Shown here: positions 34,766-45,635 of the stretch, one piece after another
Layout: the number at the start of each line of letters is the position of its first letter
Position numbering within the stretch: position 1 is the first letter of the stretch
NCBI GenBank assembly: GCA_015847255.1
Contig: JADLZK010013206.1
Coordinates: 186,001-250,000 of the forward strand
DNA: 64,000 nt
Reading direction: 5' to 3'
Source of the DNA: Hyparrhenia diplandra
Lineage: Eukaryota; Streptophyta; Magnoliopsida; Poales; Poaceae
Position numbers and translations under genes: made by a program
Notes under the pieces: generated by a model
What the model was told of the DNA's origin: nothing
The model's database searches: none
What the model saw: the letters and a program-made list of their open reading frames with translations, nothing else

Positions 34766-34775
<10 letters not shown>
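34165..34775. mobile_element. Long inverted-repeat (foldback) element
   Basis: The left arm (about 34168-34445) and right arm (about 34498-34770) are reverse complements over some 270 bp. They begin AGTCAGATTCCCTCCCCAAC and end GTTGAGGGTGAATTCGGACT, with inner parts matching at CTCCACATGATTAGATCTAC and its complement. A loop of about 50 bp separates them, and runs of T flank both sides. It has no coding capacity. The superfamily is uncertain; a MULE-derived MITE is possible. Confidence 0.75.
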
Positions 34776-34796
<21 letters not shown>

Positions 34797-35585
34797 GATC
34801 GGGCTCTCGTTGTACTGGATCAATAACGGACAAGGCTAACGGGCCTAAACTTAACCACTCCTAATCAACAAGGCCCAGGGTCCAGGTCATGGCATGCACA
34901 GACCAGAAATGCTGAATTATTATGGTGGCCCAAAACGGCCCGTAAAGATTGTAAAGTTACAGTCTACAAGAGTGAGGAAATTTTACAGCATCATCACAAA
35001 GCTAGTGATGAGAAAAAGACAAACTGACTGCCTCTACTAGGTTGCTTCGATCGCCATTTGCAGGGCTTGACACCACTTATCAGCAATGTGTTTCTTTTGT
35101 TGGAGAATCTATCTCCAATGCTCGGCTGCCTCTTTGCAGTTTCTGAAAACCTGATCAACTTTGTTGCACAAGAAGTCACATTAACATTTGCACTCGGGGG
35201 GTGGGGGGGGGGCGGGGGCTTTGTTTTTACTCCCTCCGTTCCAAATTGCAGTTCACTTTGGCTTTTCTAGATACATTGATTTTTACTATGCATCTAGTTA
35301 TACACTATGTCTAAATACATAGTAAATCAAATGAATCTAGAAAAACCAAAGTGAACTACAATTTGGAACGGAGGGAGTAGATAAAAGATGACCTAACATC
35401 TGCCGGTTGTCCACCTGCTTTGAGCATCAGGTCTGGCACTGTCAGGCCATTGTATGGCTTCATGATATTATTAGGCGACAAACTAGAACACTACTTCACG
35501 GCTGCTGCAACAACCATCTCCAAAAAAATGATGGCATATATATGAACATGTTACATCATTACAACATGGGCACCCTACTGTCCCA
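34776..35585 (-). other. MLO downstream / 3' UTR region
   Basis: This is non-coding sequence between a T-run (34770-34796) and the MLO stop. It contains the Stowaway MITE and a G-run at about 35199-35213. The 3' end of the MLO transcript should fall here; I cannot place a polyadenylation site with confidence. Confidence 0.4.
35230..35377. mobile_element. Stowaway MITE downstream of MLO
   Basis: The 148-bp hairpin starts CTCCCTCCGTTCCAAATTGC and ends with its complement GGAACGGAGGGAG, flanked by TA dinucleotides (35228-35229 and 35378-35379). This is the canonical Stowaway (Tc1/mariner) structure. It lies about 210 bp beyond the MLO stop codon and may fall in its 3' untranslated region. Confidence 0.9.
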
Positions 35586-38500
35586 TCATTCTGTGTTTCC
35601 AACGATCTCAGCATGCTCCCAGGCCTTGGCCATTTCAATCTTAACAGAAGGTCCTGCTGAATCGGCATTGCTCGTTGATTCGTCCTTGCTAGCAGTAGCA
35701 GCTGCAGCTCCCTTCAGTCCCTTCCTCATCTCAATCTTAACAGAAGGTCCTGCTGAATCGGCATTGCTCGTTGATTCGTCCTTGCTAGCAGTAGCAGCTG
35801 CAGCTCCCTTCAGTCCCTTCCTCATCTTGACCTTCTGAGCCCAGCCCAGGACTCCCTGCTGCACATGCTCGTTGAAGATCTCCTTCTTGTAGCAACTCCC
35901 CATCTTTATGCACAAGGAAGCAAAACGTTTAATCATCGGTGTTTTCAGGATAACAGTCTGTAGGTGTGCGTGTGTATGTGTATGAACAGATACTACAACT
36001 GTACCCAGATGAGAGGCATCGCAAAAAAAAAAAAAAAAAAAAAATGTAAACGCTGACGTACCTGGGTTACAATTGCATACAGAGGCAGGGTGCTGTAGCT
36101 ACAGAGAAGCTGAATAACAACCCTGCAAGTACAAGTGTCAAGAGAACGTATTGAGGTTTGCCTTTTCCTCATGGCATAAATGGACAATAAACGGATGCGT
36201 CTCAAGTGATTAAAATACCCGATGACAAGCCTCGGCACAATAAAACGAACTTGTCCCATGATGCATGAGTCGAATCCATAAGTGCTCTAGAAAAGATAAG
36301 GAGGGTCAACAATGTTGTTTCTGCGATTTACGAATGATTCATCCAACTGCTTACCAGTATCCAGAAGAAAAATGCAATCTCAAATGCATTCTGAAAGAGG
36401 ATGAAGTGGATCAGGTAAAGCATAATCTTAGGCTTGCCGAACCAGAAGTGTTCATCTGATGGTTTTACAATCACATCGCCCTCGACCGCTGTGTGCTTCT
36501 CAGCTACATCATGGGCTAACTGAGCTATGACGTGCTCCAGCTTAGTGCCAATAGCTAACAGAAGCTGGAAGAAGTAAAGAGCTGTCTAGTAAGCACCTAA
36601 TACTGAATAGGTATGCAGTGGTCAAGGATCATCAACAATTAACTGTATTGTTCAGATTATGTGCAAAACCTAGCCTATAATTAAACCAAACGATTCATGT
36701 CATCATGACTTCGATAAAATCAGTACAAAGTAAAAGGGTACAAGGTTTAGTTCCCGGTAAAGGCCAAGCTAAAATGGTCAAAAGTGAACATCAAGCAAGC
36801 AAGTATTGACATACGTCTCCAATGCAAGAGTCGATGGGTCCTTTTAGCGATCTTCGTAATTTAGACATTAGAGAAAACTAGATTGGCACATTAAAACAAC
36901 AAAATTGAAGCACTTACAAAAAGGGGAAGGAAAGCAATCCAAAAGTATGTGTGCCAGCCTGCAGATTAATGGAACAAGTGGTAAGTTGTTTACAGAAGCT
37001 TAAATACATACTGAAGTATTACAACAGTACTTCCTGCACTGTTGAACATGACAAATTAACTTGTCATGCACAAAGACAGTGCAGGAAAAAAACGGGTGAA
37101 TGGCGCGATCTCAAAAAAAAAAAAAAATCATTGCAGGAAAGTAGAAATAATGGAAGTTCTTTTCTGTTAACAAAGGATAGCTAAGTTTTACCGTTAACAT
37201 TCAGCAACAGAAATATCACCACAAAGACCCACAAGTACCAGCTACAAGGGAATAGAAACGAAACTGGTAAGTTTATTCACGAAAGAATATCTGCATCAAA
37301 CTGAATAAAAGAATATATAAACATGTGCACCAATCTATGGATTACCTTATGCCTACTACTTTCTTAAAATCAGCCTCTAAAACCCTTACCATGTATCTAT
37401 GGAAATCAAATTTTGGATTTCCAGGGCAGTGAGTCTGCAATGAGGGGAAAAAAAGAACTTGTTTACAGGCCAGGAAAGAACTTAACATTAGCTTATCATT
37501 TGGGCTGATCCTTACCATGATAAAACCAAGACGCATTGTGGTGTAATCTGATTTAGACACTGATCTATAAAACTGCTTACCAAAAGAATGCTGAAAAGAA
37601 AGGCAAGTGAATACAGTCTTTTGTAAAAAGTCCACCAATGGTAACAGAAAGAAATTACCACAAGATAAAAGAATTGTGTATGCAAAACTTGACTGATAAA
37701 TGAAGTTTCAACAGATACAAAAAGATAGAGGATAAAAGAATACAGGAAACGCATTACTTACCAGCCAACTCAATATTATGGAATCTTTGCCAATACCCTT
37801 AAAACGTTTCTTGATAAATTCATGATTATGTACACTGATTACCTTCTTAGGCCCTGTAATTTCAGTCCATTTTATATTCTAACAAAAATAAGTGTTTCTT
37901 CTTTTTGCGAGCAAAAAATAAACATATCATAAAGAAAAATTTAAACATATCAAAAGGTACCACTAATTATAACTAGGGAGGCACCGACACCAAAATTAAG
38001 TCACTAGCACCAGAAATCAGTACCACATATACTAAATTGCGGTACCTCCTATGTTATAGTTTTGGTACCTTTTCAAAGAGCATAAAAGATCTCAAAAACA
38101 AAGAAGCCCCTTAAATCGATTTGCAGTCACACAAGAAGACTAAAGACTAATTCAAATGCAAGTGTGGCACTGCAATAAAATATGAGTAACAAGCTAGATC
38201 CTGATACCATTTCCAGAAGCATCTTTTTGAATTCCATTCTCCCAGTGTTTCCATTGGTGTATCTGAGTAGTTAAATACAGTAAGAAACAGACAACAAAAA
38301 GTAGTTACTGCTAAACTGCAAGGCATGCCAAAAGCTGCATACCTGTGCTCCTCCTAAAAGCATAGTTGTGACGCTGAAAATAACATGTGTGATTGCCAGA
38401 ACAAATATGAAAATGTGCAGCTGATGTATGGCTTCAAGGGACAGAAGTGGAGCTTTTCCCTGTAAGAAACAAACAGTACAACTTAGAGACACCATTATAA

Positions 38501-40239
38501 TTAAAACATTAGTAAAAAGAAACACCTCAATTGATGAATCCTTCTAGCACTATTTACTAGTTAAGAGAGAAAAGAAAGGTATGAAGTTATCATCTATGCT
38601 TAAAAAGAAAGGTAGCAACAACTAAGTTGCAGGAAGGTTGCTTTCAATCTAGGACTCCACTAAAAAGGAGTACCATCTTAAGCAAGCACGTGATGATAAA
38701 ACATTTGAATGTTTTAACCAATCATGTGCTCATCTGATCTCCTCTAAAAAAAACATAGTACTGTAATGATCAGTTTGAATTGTCTTAAATAAATTCGTTA
38801 TTTAACAGATTTATACTGACAAAAGCATCATGCCAACCCTCCTTTTCTGTCAATGGTGCCAACTACTACCATGTCGCATGTCCATGTACCAGTCTCTCCA
38901 CCTGAATTACACTATTCCAACTTGGAAGCCAGCACAAAGCCCCAAATAAAGAAAATTAGAAATTGACAGCAAAACATGGCTTCATCACTTTCTAAAACTG
39001 AAAACATTAATTATGTTTAGTTGGCCTACCCAACATGTGTCGTTCCAGGTATGGGAGTCTTGGTGGATTCAAGTCAACATCATATCTTACGAAATTTCAT
39101 CTAGATCTAACCGACTGACACAAAACAAAATTAATTGTAATGGACTCCAAAATTCCAATTCAAAGGAAACTTCCCCGTAACTCTTCTAATAAATTTATAA
39201 AATGAAAATGAAGTGCTGTGGGGATCTCCCCACAGTTTTTTTTTTTTTTTTTTTTGCCTTAAAAAATATCCAATTCAAAAGGTCTAATCACCTTCTTCTG
39301 GCAGTGCTCAACCCCAGCAGCGCCTTCGCTCAGAAGGCGCCTACCGATCCTACCAAGGGCCCCGACAGCAACAAAATGCTCCGTGGTGGCGGCCTCACCG
39401 GCCTTCTCATCTGCCTTCTCGCATGGAAGCATGTGGAATGTCCAGTGGTCAGGGATGCATGTCCTCTGGATCAAGCCCTGGAACACCGTCAGCAGCAGGG
39501 AGATGAAGCCCAGAAGCATCAACTCTGCATCACACGACGACAAAGACAAAGAGTTAAAGTTTGTGCGGTGCCGGTGAACATCTTTATCTTATCAGGAATC
39601 ATAGAGGAAAGGAAAGGAAGACAAAGATTTTGCAACAGGGCCCATTGGTTTAGGCATCGCCGACCTTGGGGAAAATTACATCTTTTGCCGTTAAATCACA
39701 AAAAGTATTGTTTTTCTGAGATGCATTTTTAACTTGAAATAGAGAAGCAACCATCACAATCAAACATTCTTTGAACCAATCACCCGGTTTCAAGGAACCC
39801 CATGAAAGAAAAATAACACAGATTTCTTCGTCATCCTCTTCTCCAGAGGACAATCAAACCATTTGTGCATGCAATCCTCCTGCGATAAGCGTCGGATTGG
39901 GAAAAAACAAGGAGGATAAGAAATTGGGGGCACCTTCTTTGACCTTTTTGCAGCGCCTCGAAGAGCGGTTTCTGGTTCTTCTTCTTGAGCGTCTGCAGGA
40001 TACGACGGAGGTCGGTCTCCCAGATCAGCGCCATGGACGACGACGAACAGAATGGCCGAATGAATCCAGGAAAACAGAGCAGCGCGGCCGGTCGCCTGCA
40101 TAGCATAGATACGCACCTTGCCGAGGTAGTGGAGGCATCGCTCGGCGACGAGCGAGAGGAGCACGATGAGCGAGCAGACCGCCGCGACGATCCACGTCGG
40201 CGTGAACTCCAGCGCCGCCGCCTCTCCCTCGGCCGCCAT
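35586..40239 (-). CDS. MLO: MLO-family seven-transmembrane protein, 14 coding exons
   Basis: MLO proteins are plasma-membrane proteins with seven transmembrane helices and a calmodulin-binding cytoplasmic tail; family members act in powdery mildew susceptibility, root or pollen tube responses and calcium signalling. Coding exons (minus strand): 40239-40117, 39992-39944, 39524-39292, 38459-38343, 38262-38208, 37853-37762, 37590-37516, 37434-37346, 37241-37192, 36958-36918, 36564-36355, 36286-36219, 36122-36062, 35903-35586. All introns are GT-AG and phases agree, giving about 526 residues. Signatures include LEFTPTWIVAAVCSLIVLLS at the N-terminus, ELMLLGFISLLLTVFQGLIQ, IHQLHIFIFVLAITHV, GWHTYFWIAF, DEHFWFGKPKIMLYLIHFIL and LCSYSTLPLYAIVTQ, plus the extracellular cysteines. 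The tail has NEHVQQGVLGWAQKVK, the likely calmodulin site. The 16 N-terminal residues before the first helix are short, as in the family. Confidence 0.93.
35634..35825 (-). repeat. In-frame 96-bp tandem duplication in the MLO tail
   Basis: Two adjacent 96-bp units (35730-35825 and 35634-35729) encode the same 32 residues, beginning MRKGLKGAAAATASKDEST. They differ at one base only (35730 versus 35634), a silent third position of Glu. The units follow directly after GWAQKVK, the presumed calmodulin-binding helix, so its basic end (MRKGLKG) is present twice. Confidence 0.95.
39934..39944 (-). promoter_or_regulatory. Ambiguous MLO exon 2 splice donor
   Basis: Relatives read FEALQKVKEE across this junction. 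Here five A's in the coding strand (CTGCAAAAAGGTCAAAG) put the usual downstream donor (after AAAGAAG at 39934) out of frame. Using the earlier GT (exon ending at 39944) keeps the frame and gives FEALQK joined to ELMLLGF, losing three residues. Confidence 0.6.
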
Positions 40240-40560
40240 ATCGCCCGTCAGCTAGCACCTCCCGTTCCGGCCTCTCCCTTGTCCCTTTCCCACCCGCAGA
40301 AAACGTCGAAATAAAGGCCGGGCTCGCGTCTCCCACGTGAACTGCCTCGCCGCTCCGGAAGAAAAACGCTCGGGCGCGGCGGGGCTGCTCGCGCGCGGAG
40401 ACGGCGGAAATGGAAGGAGCGGCGCTACGCGCTAGGAATTTCTACTCTGCTACTAGTACTAGTACTGGAAGCTGAGAACTGAGACTGAAACAGCTGCGGC
40501 GCTAGCTCCACCGGCCAACGTGTTTGGTTTTTGCCTCTTTTTAGGCAACAATCGCTTCAC
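40240..40560 (-). promoter_or_regulatory. MLO 5' region, GC-rich
   Basis: The sequence upstream of the MLO start is GC-rich (CGCTCGGGCGCGGCGGGGC at about 40366-40385), as typical for grass 5' leaders and promoters, and contains an ACTAGTACTAGTACT repeat near 40453-40467. I see no convincing TATA box, so the transcription start is not placed. Confidence 0.45.
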
Positions 40561-41570
40561 CGCTCGCGGCTAGGGACAGCTCGCATTCAAATTTGTTCCA
40601 ACTCTTGTCAAAAAAAAAAAAAAAAAAAAATGTTCCAAAAAAACTATTTTTATTTTTTAATACATATTTCTCATCTTTTGATATATATTTTACAACACAT
40701 GTATATCTTTATTTATTTCTACTTCTTCTTCTTCTTATTATTTTCTACGGAGTAGGAGTATGGACTAAACATTTTTACTATTTCTTAATTCGTGTGCCTG
40801 CTCATTGTAGCTTCTCAATAGTTGTCCAAGTAGCTGCGGCGAACAGAACCAAAAACATCAAAATGAGTAGACTGTTTGGGATACAGTTTATAACTTGTTT
40901 AAGTCAAAATGATAGTCATTTTTTCTAGACGGGTTTTTCGCTGTGGCCTCTATTTTTACTACGAATAGAGATGCTAAGTCGGACTAATTTAATTTAATTA
41001 CATTTTTTTTCTATTTGTACGGTTTCTCTTAAAAACGCTTCGAGGAAGGAGTGTTACCCTTTACGCGTTCTTTTTCTGCGCACACCTAAAATTTGTGGAA
41101 AGTGATGTTTGACTAGACTGCCTTGGGAGCAAGGGAACATCTAGGGTCGGTCCAATCGCTGAGGATCGGTCACGGATGTGCTGTGCTTTTCCAAAGGTCT
41201 TCCCTGCTCTCAAGAAAAAGCCTGTCGTAGATGAGCACTGTATTTTGATTTAGTTAACTTTATTTAGAAATTTATAAATGCTAGTAAATGTTATTGATCT
41301 ATTATTCAAATATGTTTTCATTGTTTTCTTCTATGATGCTTTAAGATTTTTGGAACAAATTAATGCTAACATTACTCATGTACCCTATTTTATTTGAAGG
41401 TGGTCCATGCTAATTTAGCAATAAGAAATTTGTTAAAAGAAATATATTGAGGATGCAAACTGCACAATCTTGAGTTGATATGGGACAACCTAGTTCCAAA
41501 AGCCAAAACATCAAGTTTCTTTTCATAACTTTTGAATCGAGGGAGTAATTATTATCTTAGAAAATACTAA

Positions 41571-41771
41571 CTTCATTCCAAATTATAAGATATTTTTACC
41601 CCAAGTTTAAACACTCGTTTTATTCAAAAAAAAATGCAAACATTATCAAATTTAAGTCATTCTTGATGAATTTTTATTAATAAAGCAAGCCACAACAAAA
41701 GATATGACATTTCTGCCCAAATTTTTAAATAAGATGAGTGATCAGCGTCTTATAATTTGGAATGGAAGGAG
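41571..41771. mobile_element. Stowaway-like MITE, diverged
   Basis: The ends CTTCATTCCAAATTATAAG and CTTATAATTTGGAATGGAAG are reverse complements over about 19 bp, with TA-type flanks. About 200 bp, non-coding. Confidence 0.7.
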
Positions 41772-42201
41772 TACTTCTCATTTAGAAATGATAAGAGCAC
41801 CTGGCCAGGGAAAAAAAAGGCATACAAACATATTTTGATACTTAATTTATCTCCATAACATGTTTTGATATCAAATTTATTTTATATTATTATAGCTCAT
41901 TGTGATAAAAAAAATACATCATCTCAAAGACACTTTGAATACATACTTATTCATTCCCACAACTTACATATAATTTAATTAATTGTTGATTCAATTTTGT
42001 AAAATTTTCCTTTTCTCTAATCAAATACTCTTATGACCAAATTGTTGACCAAATCCTCATCCAATACAAAATCACATAAGGTTTGACAAAATCTTATCAT
42101 ATCATGAATGACATAAGTTTCTTGACTGAAGAGAGTATTGACATACTATTCTATTCTAATATGAGTATGTGGCTACAATGTTTTTTAGAATATATATAGT
42201 A

Positions 42202-42457
42202 CTCCCTCTATTCCAAATTGTAAGTCACTCCAACAATCTTGGAGAGTCAAAGCATCTCAATTTTTAACAAAAATATATAGAATTATAAAGATTTGTGACA
42301 TCAAATAGGTATACTATAAAAATATAATTGACTGAAAATTCGATGATACTTAGTTGACATCCTAAATTTTATTATCTTGTAATATATATTTAGTCAAACT
42401 TTAGATGCTTTGAGTCTCAAAGATTCTTTAAATAACTTACAATTTAGAATGGAGGAG
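42202..42457. mobile_element. Stowaway MITE
   Basis: The ends CTCCCTCTATTCCAAATTG and CAATTTAGAATGGAGGAG are inverted repeats, flanked by TA (42200-42201 and 42458-42459). The interior holds CTTGGAGAGTCAAAGC and its loose complement, as in common grass Stowaways. Confidence 0.75.
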
Positions 42458-42459
42458 TA

Positions 42460-44300
42460 TAACCTAATGAATTCTATACTAAAAAAATGTTGAAAGAGAT
42501 TCTCACGTGGATTGAAATCTCCAACTTAGAAAGCTTACTCATATAATTATTGCTATTTTTGTAGTGGTAAGAGATATGTACGATTAGCTAGGATCCGAGA
42601 TGCCAATTCAGTATTTCATATCTCACCATATTTTCTCCGTTCACATGGGTGAGCATTTTGTTTGTATTGCGAGCGCTTTGTATATGTGTTTTAAAAAAAT
42701 ATTGAACATTTATATTTACGGAATGTTAAAATAGTACGCTTTATTAGAACTAAGTAGAACTATAAATTTTGTTAGCGACAAATTGAGTACGTCATATTTA
42801 TTTTTAATAATAGTCCCTATATTTAAAAATTTAGAATAAGTCAAATTTGTTTTCTAAATTTGATCAGATGTATGAGAAAAATATCTACCTCTAATTAGGT
42901 ATGCTACGAAAATACATTCTGTACTTAATGTAATGGTGGTATCATAAATAATGTTAGTATTCTTATGTATTTAATTAAAATGAGAATTGTATTCTCTAGA
43001 CAAAGCAAATAGTTCGAATGGGATATTATAAAAGTATTTTCTATTACCGAGGGAAAAATGGTTAATTATGGCACGGGCACACGCACACTCTGTCTGCCGG
43101 TGCTCGCAAGATGCGTGTTCAAGAGGAAAAGAGATTTTCTCCAATAGAAATTGATTTAAAGGTCATTCATATTTGAAGTTCAACGTCATGAACGACTATT
43201 TTATTTACTAGCTAGTATTCTATTTTACCAGGACCATGTGTGGCTATAACCTATAAGATTTATTGGGTTATTATATAGTATATATTAGTATATGTTTTAT
43301 AACGATGAATGCTATACTAAAAATGTCGAGTGAGGTTCTCACATGGGACTGAAGTCTGCCAACTTGGCCAGGACACTCATATAAATACTACTAAATTGTT
43401 TTTGCTTGTGGGATGAGATAGTAGTGTGTTGACTGAGAAGTACTACTATTATAAGGTGATGATGTAAGCAGACTGTAAGAGATGTCATATTATTTTTGTG
43501 CTGAGTTAGAGAAAAGAGAAGAGGAAGAAGAAAGATGGACTATCATCTTAGAGCAAGGCTAGTAATATAGCTGGTTGTAAGATTTTTACAACCTTTTCTT
43601 ATCCCACCTATATAGTAGTTAGCTCTTTATAATTAATACAAGACCCACTTGCTCTTATAATCAGCTGATGCACGGTGGAGTTGGTTTAATGATTGAGCAT
43701 GTGTCTTAGCCAAACGACTAAATATGTTGGCTGTTAGTTGGATGTATGCCTTATTACCCATGCTCTAAGATGCATCTACGATGATTTTGTCATGCTCCCA
43801 AGATATGTCAATCCAATATTTCGGAGTCCTTGTCGTTCACATGGGTGATCATTTTGGCTTGTATTATGAGCACCTTGTGCTTTGAAAATTATTGAAATGC
43901 TGAAATAGTATTATTTAATAGAACTAAGTAAAAGTATTTGTTAGAAATAATAGTATGAAGAAGTGTTTTGTTAGACTTAATTTTGCCCGGGACGTTATAC
44001 CATTTATTTTTGAAGAAAAATTTCGAATTTATATGTAAATAAAAGTACTCCCTCCACTCTAAAATATACGCGCCTCTCATTTTCCAAGAAATATACACAT
44101 AAATAGTTTGTCATAACAAATTTAATATATTTTATAATAAAATTATTTAAAGATATAAACGTTGGTACTATTTTTTATCTGAAATACCGAGTAGGCATGA
44201 ATTCTCTAAATTTGTGACATGCCATAGGATTTGTTTATGTAAATAGGTATATGTTGTTTTCAAGTATGAATCGCGATTGCATAGCCAACCATTACGGGTA
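42460..44300. repeat. Diverged segmental duplication and MITE remnants
   Basis: A block at about 42462-42780 is partly repeated at about 43305-43415 and 43780-43935: shared words include TCTATACTAAAAA with GAGATTCTCACGTGG / GAGGTTCTCACATGG, and GTTCACATGGGTGA with GAACTAAGTA. The second copy is interrupted by about 360 bp (43416-43780) containing AGAGCAAGGCTAGTAATATAG-type MITE sequence. A half Stowaway (CTCCCTCCACTCTAAAATAT) begins at about 44048. No gene is seen. Confidence 0.5.
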
Positions 44301-44786
44301 GAATGTTAGATGTTTGGGACCCGTTACTATTATTTCTTTCTTTCTTTGTCATAGTGAACTTTTTAATTTTTTGCCAATAAATAACGAGCTAAAAAATGAT
44401 TCATTTTTTCGAGATGTGGCGGTAACTATTTTCTTGCCGACGAATACTGTCTGTCTGTCTGGAGTACTTGCGAGTGCCAGTGACATCCGGATACGGCCGG
44501 TGACCGAGCAGCATGAAGCCGTCGCGGGACGACCACGCAAAGGAAGAGGCTGCGCCCACGGCCCACCACCGCTGTCATTGTTGGATGGATATAGTCAGTG
44601 CATGTGTCACCAATTTTTGGGTTTGGTGGCATGGGCACGTCGCCCGACCGCTAGTGGAACCTGTGAACGGCAACGGATAGTAGGACGGTTGTCTTGTCTC
44701 GGTGTCGGGCGGGGGTCGGTCATGATTTTCAAAACAAGTGGACGGCGACGGCGCTGCTCACGTCCGTCTCAACTCGCCCGTCATCG
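44301..44786. other. GC-richer unassigned segment, retroposon target
   Basis: GC content rises at about 44460. Overlapping open frames on both strands show no recognisable domain. The right end (44771-44786) is the left copy of the target duplication of the retroposon that follows. Confidence 0.4.
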
Positions 44787-45197
44787 GTTCGGCCAGTGCA
44801 GCACCAACTAGCATCAAGACATCTTCAACCAGTGCAGCACCAACTAGCATCAAGACATCTTCAGTTCCTACGTCATCGGTTCGGCAGCGAGCGAGCCACC
44901 CAATCGCCGGGGACGGCGGTCTTTTATCCGCCGGGCGACTTCTTCAACAAAATTTTTGATTCGCCGGGCGATGCAATTCCATGACGTTGCCCCTCAACCA
45001 ATGCAAGCCTACGCTCTGGCGAGGCCTTTCCGCACCTTACGCACCATGCGTCTATGACGCTTCGCAGCCGTCCGCCGGCGAACTACGCCCGGTGCCGAGT
45101 TTGGATCTAAGTTCAATAGGGTCTCGATGTAATCGGCCCTTTTGTTAAGGGTCTACTTGTCTTTGCTTTAATATAATCTATGTTCCTTGTCAAAAAA
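44787..45197 (+). mobile_element. Poly(A) retroposon with 14-16 bp target duplication
   Basis: AACTCGCCCGTCATCG at 44771-44786 is repeated at 45198-45213, directly after a run of A's that ends the inserted 411 bp. A poly(A) tail plus a long perfect target duplication is the mark of LINE-driven retroposition. The 3' part (GTAATCGGCCCTTTTGTTAA, then TTTGCTTTAATATAATC) resembles grass LINE or gene 3' ends. A 36-bp unit starting CCAGTGCAGCACCAACTAGC occurs twice in tandem at about 44802-44873. It is either a 5'-truncated LINE or a retrocopied transcript; I do not recognise a protein. Confidence 0.75.
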
Positions 45198-45272
45198 AAC
45201 TCGCCCGTCATCGCGAGCCTCGGCTCGAGAGTCGGAGGTGTTACGTGTGGGCTAGTCACTAGTGTCCTCTAA

Positions 45273-45635
45273 GGCCAGCCTCAATGAGGTTTTCATGAGT
45301 GTTTTCATGCACATTAAATACAAATGTGCCACATCAATAAAATTTCACCTTTTTGCATGAAACTTCTAGGAGAGAGAAGAAAAGAGTTTCACCATGGTGA
45401 AACCTTTGGGCCTTGTTTCACATGCGTTGAAACCGTGTGAAACCCTCATTGAGACACAAATAGAGTTTCATCATGCAACTATGCAATTAAACCATGCAAT
45501 GAGAGAGAGGTTATGGGACCCTTGAGCCTATAAAATTGTGCAATGAAACTCTCCATTGAGAGAGACGTTTATTTCATGTCAAAGTTTCACGCCTCGAAAA
45601 CCAGGGAGGTGAAACTCACCATTGAGACCGGGGTC
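45273..45635. mobile_element. Tourist-like MITE, same family as 33668-33964
   Basis: Starts GGCCAGCCTCAATGAGG and ends CACCATTGAGACCGGGGTC, flanked by TAA (45270-45272 and 45636-45638). The interior has the same GTTTCATG and GAGAGAGAAGAAAAGAG words as the copy beside the MLO gene. Length 363 bp. Confidence 0.8.

Larger units (their letters stand above)
40561..42459. other. AT-rich intergenic DNA with two Stowaway-like MITEs
   Basis: No gene is seen. A poly(A) run lies at 40610-40630. Two MITE-like hairpins are listed separately (41571-41771 and 42202-42457). The rest is AT-rich without repeats that I can name. Confidence 0.5.

Noticed and set aside
39202..40314. Plus-strand frames opposite the first MLO exons
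   Set aside because: They are antisense shadows of MLO exons 1-3, and their products have no known domain.
44314..44811. 165-codon plus frame
   Set aside because: It crosses the left target duplication of the retroposon and has no recognisable domain, so it is a chance frame.
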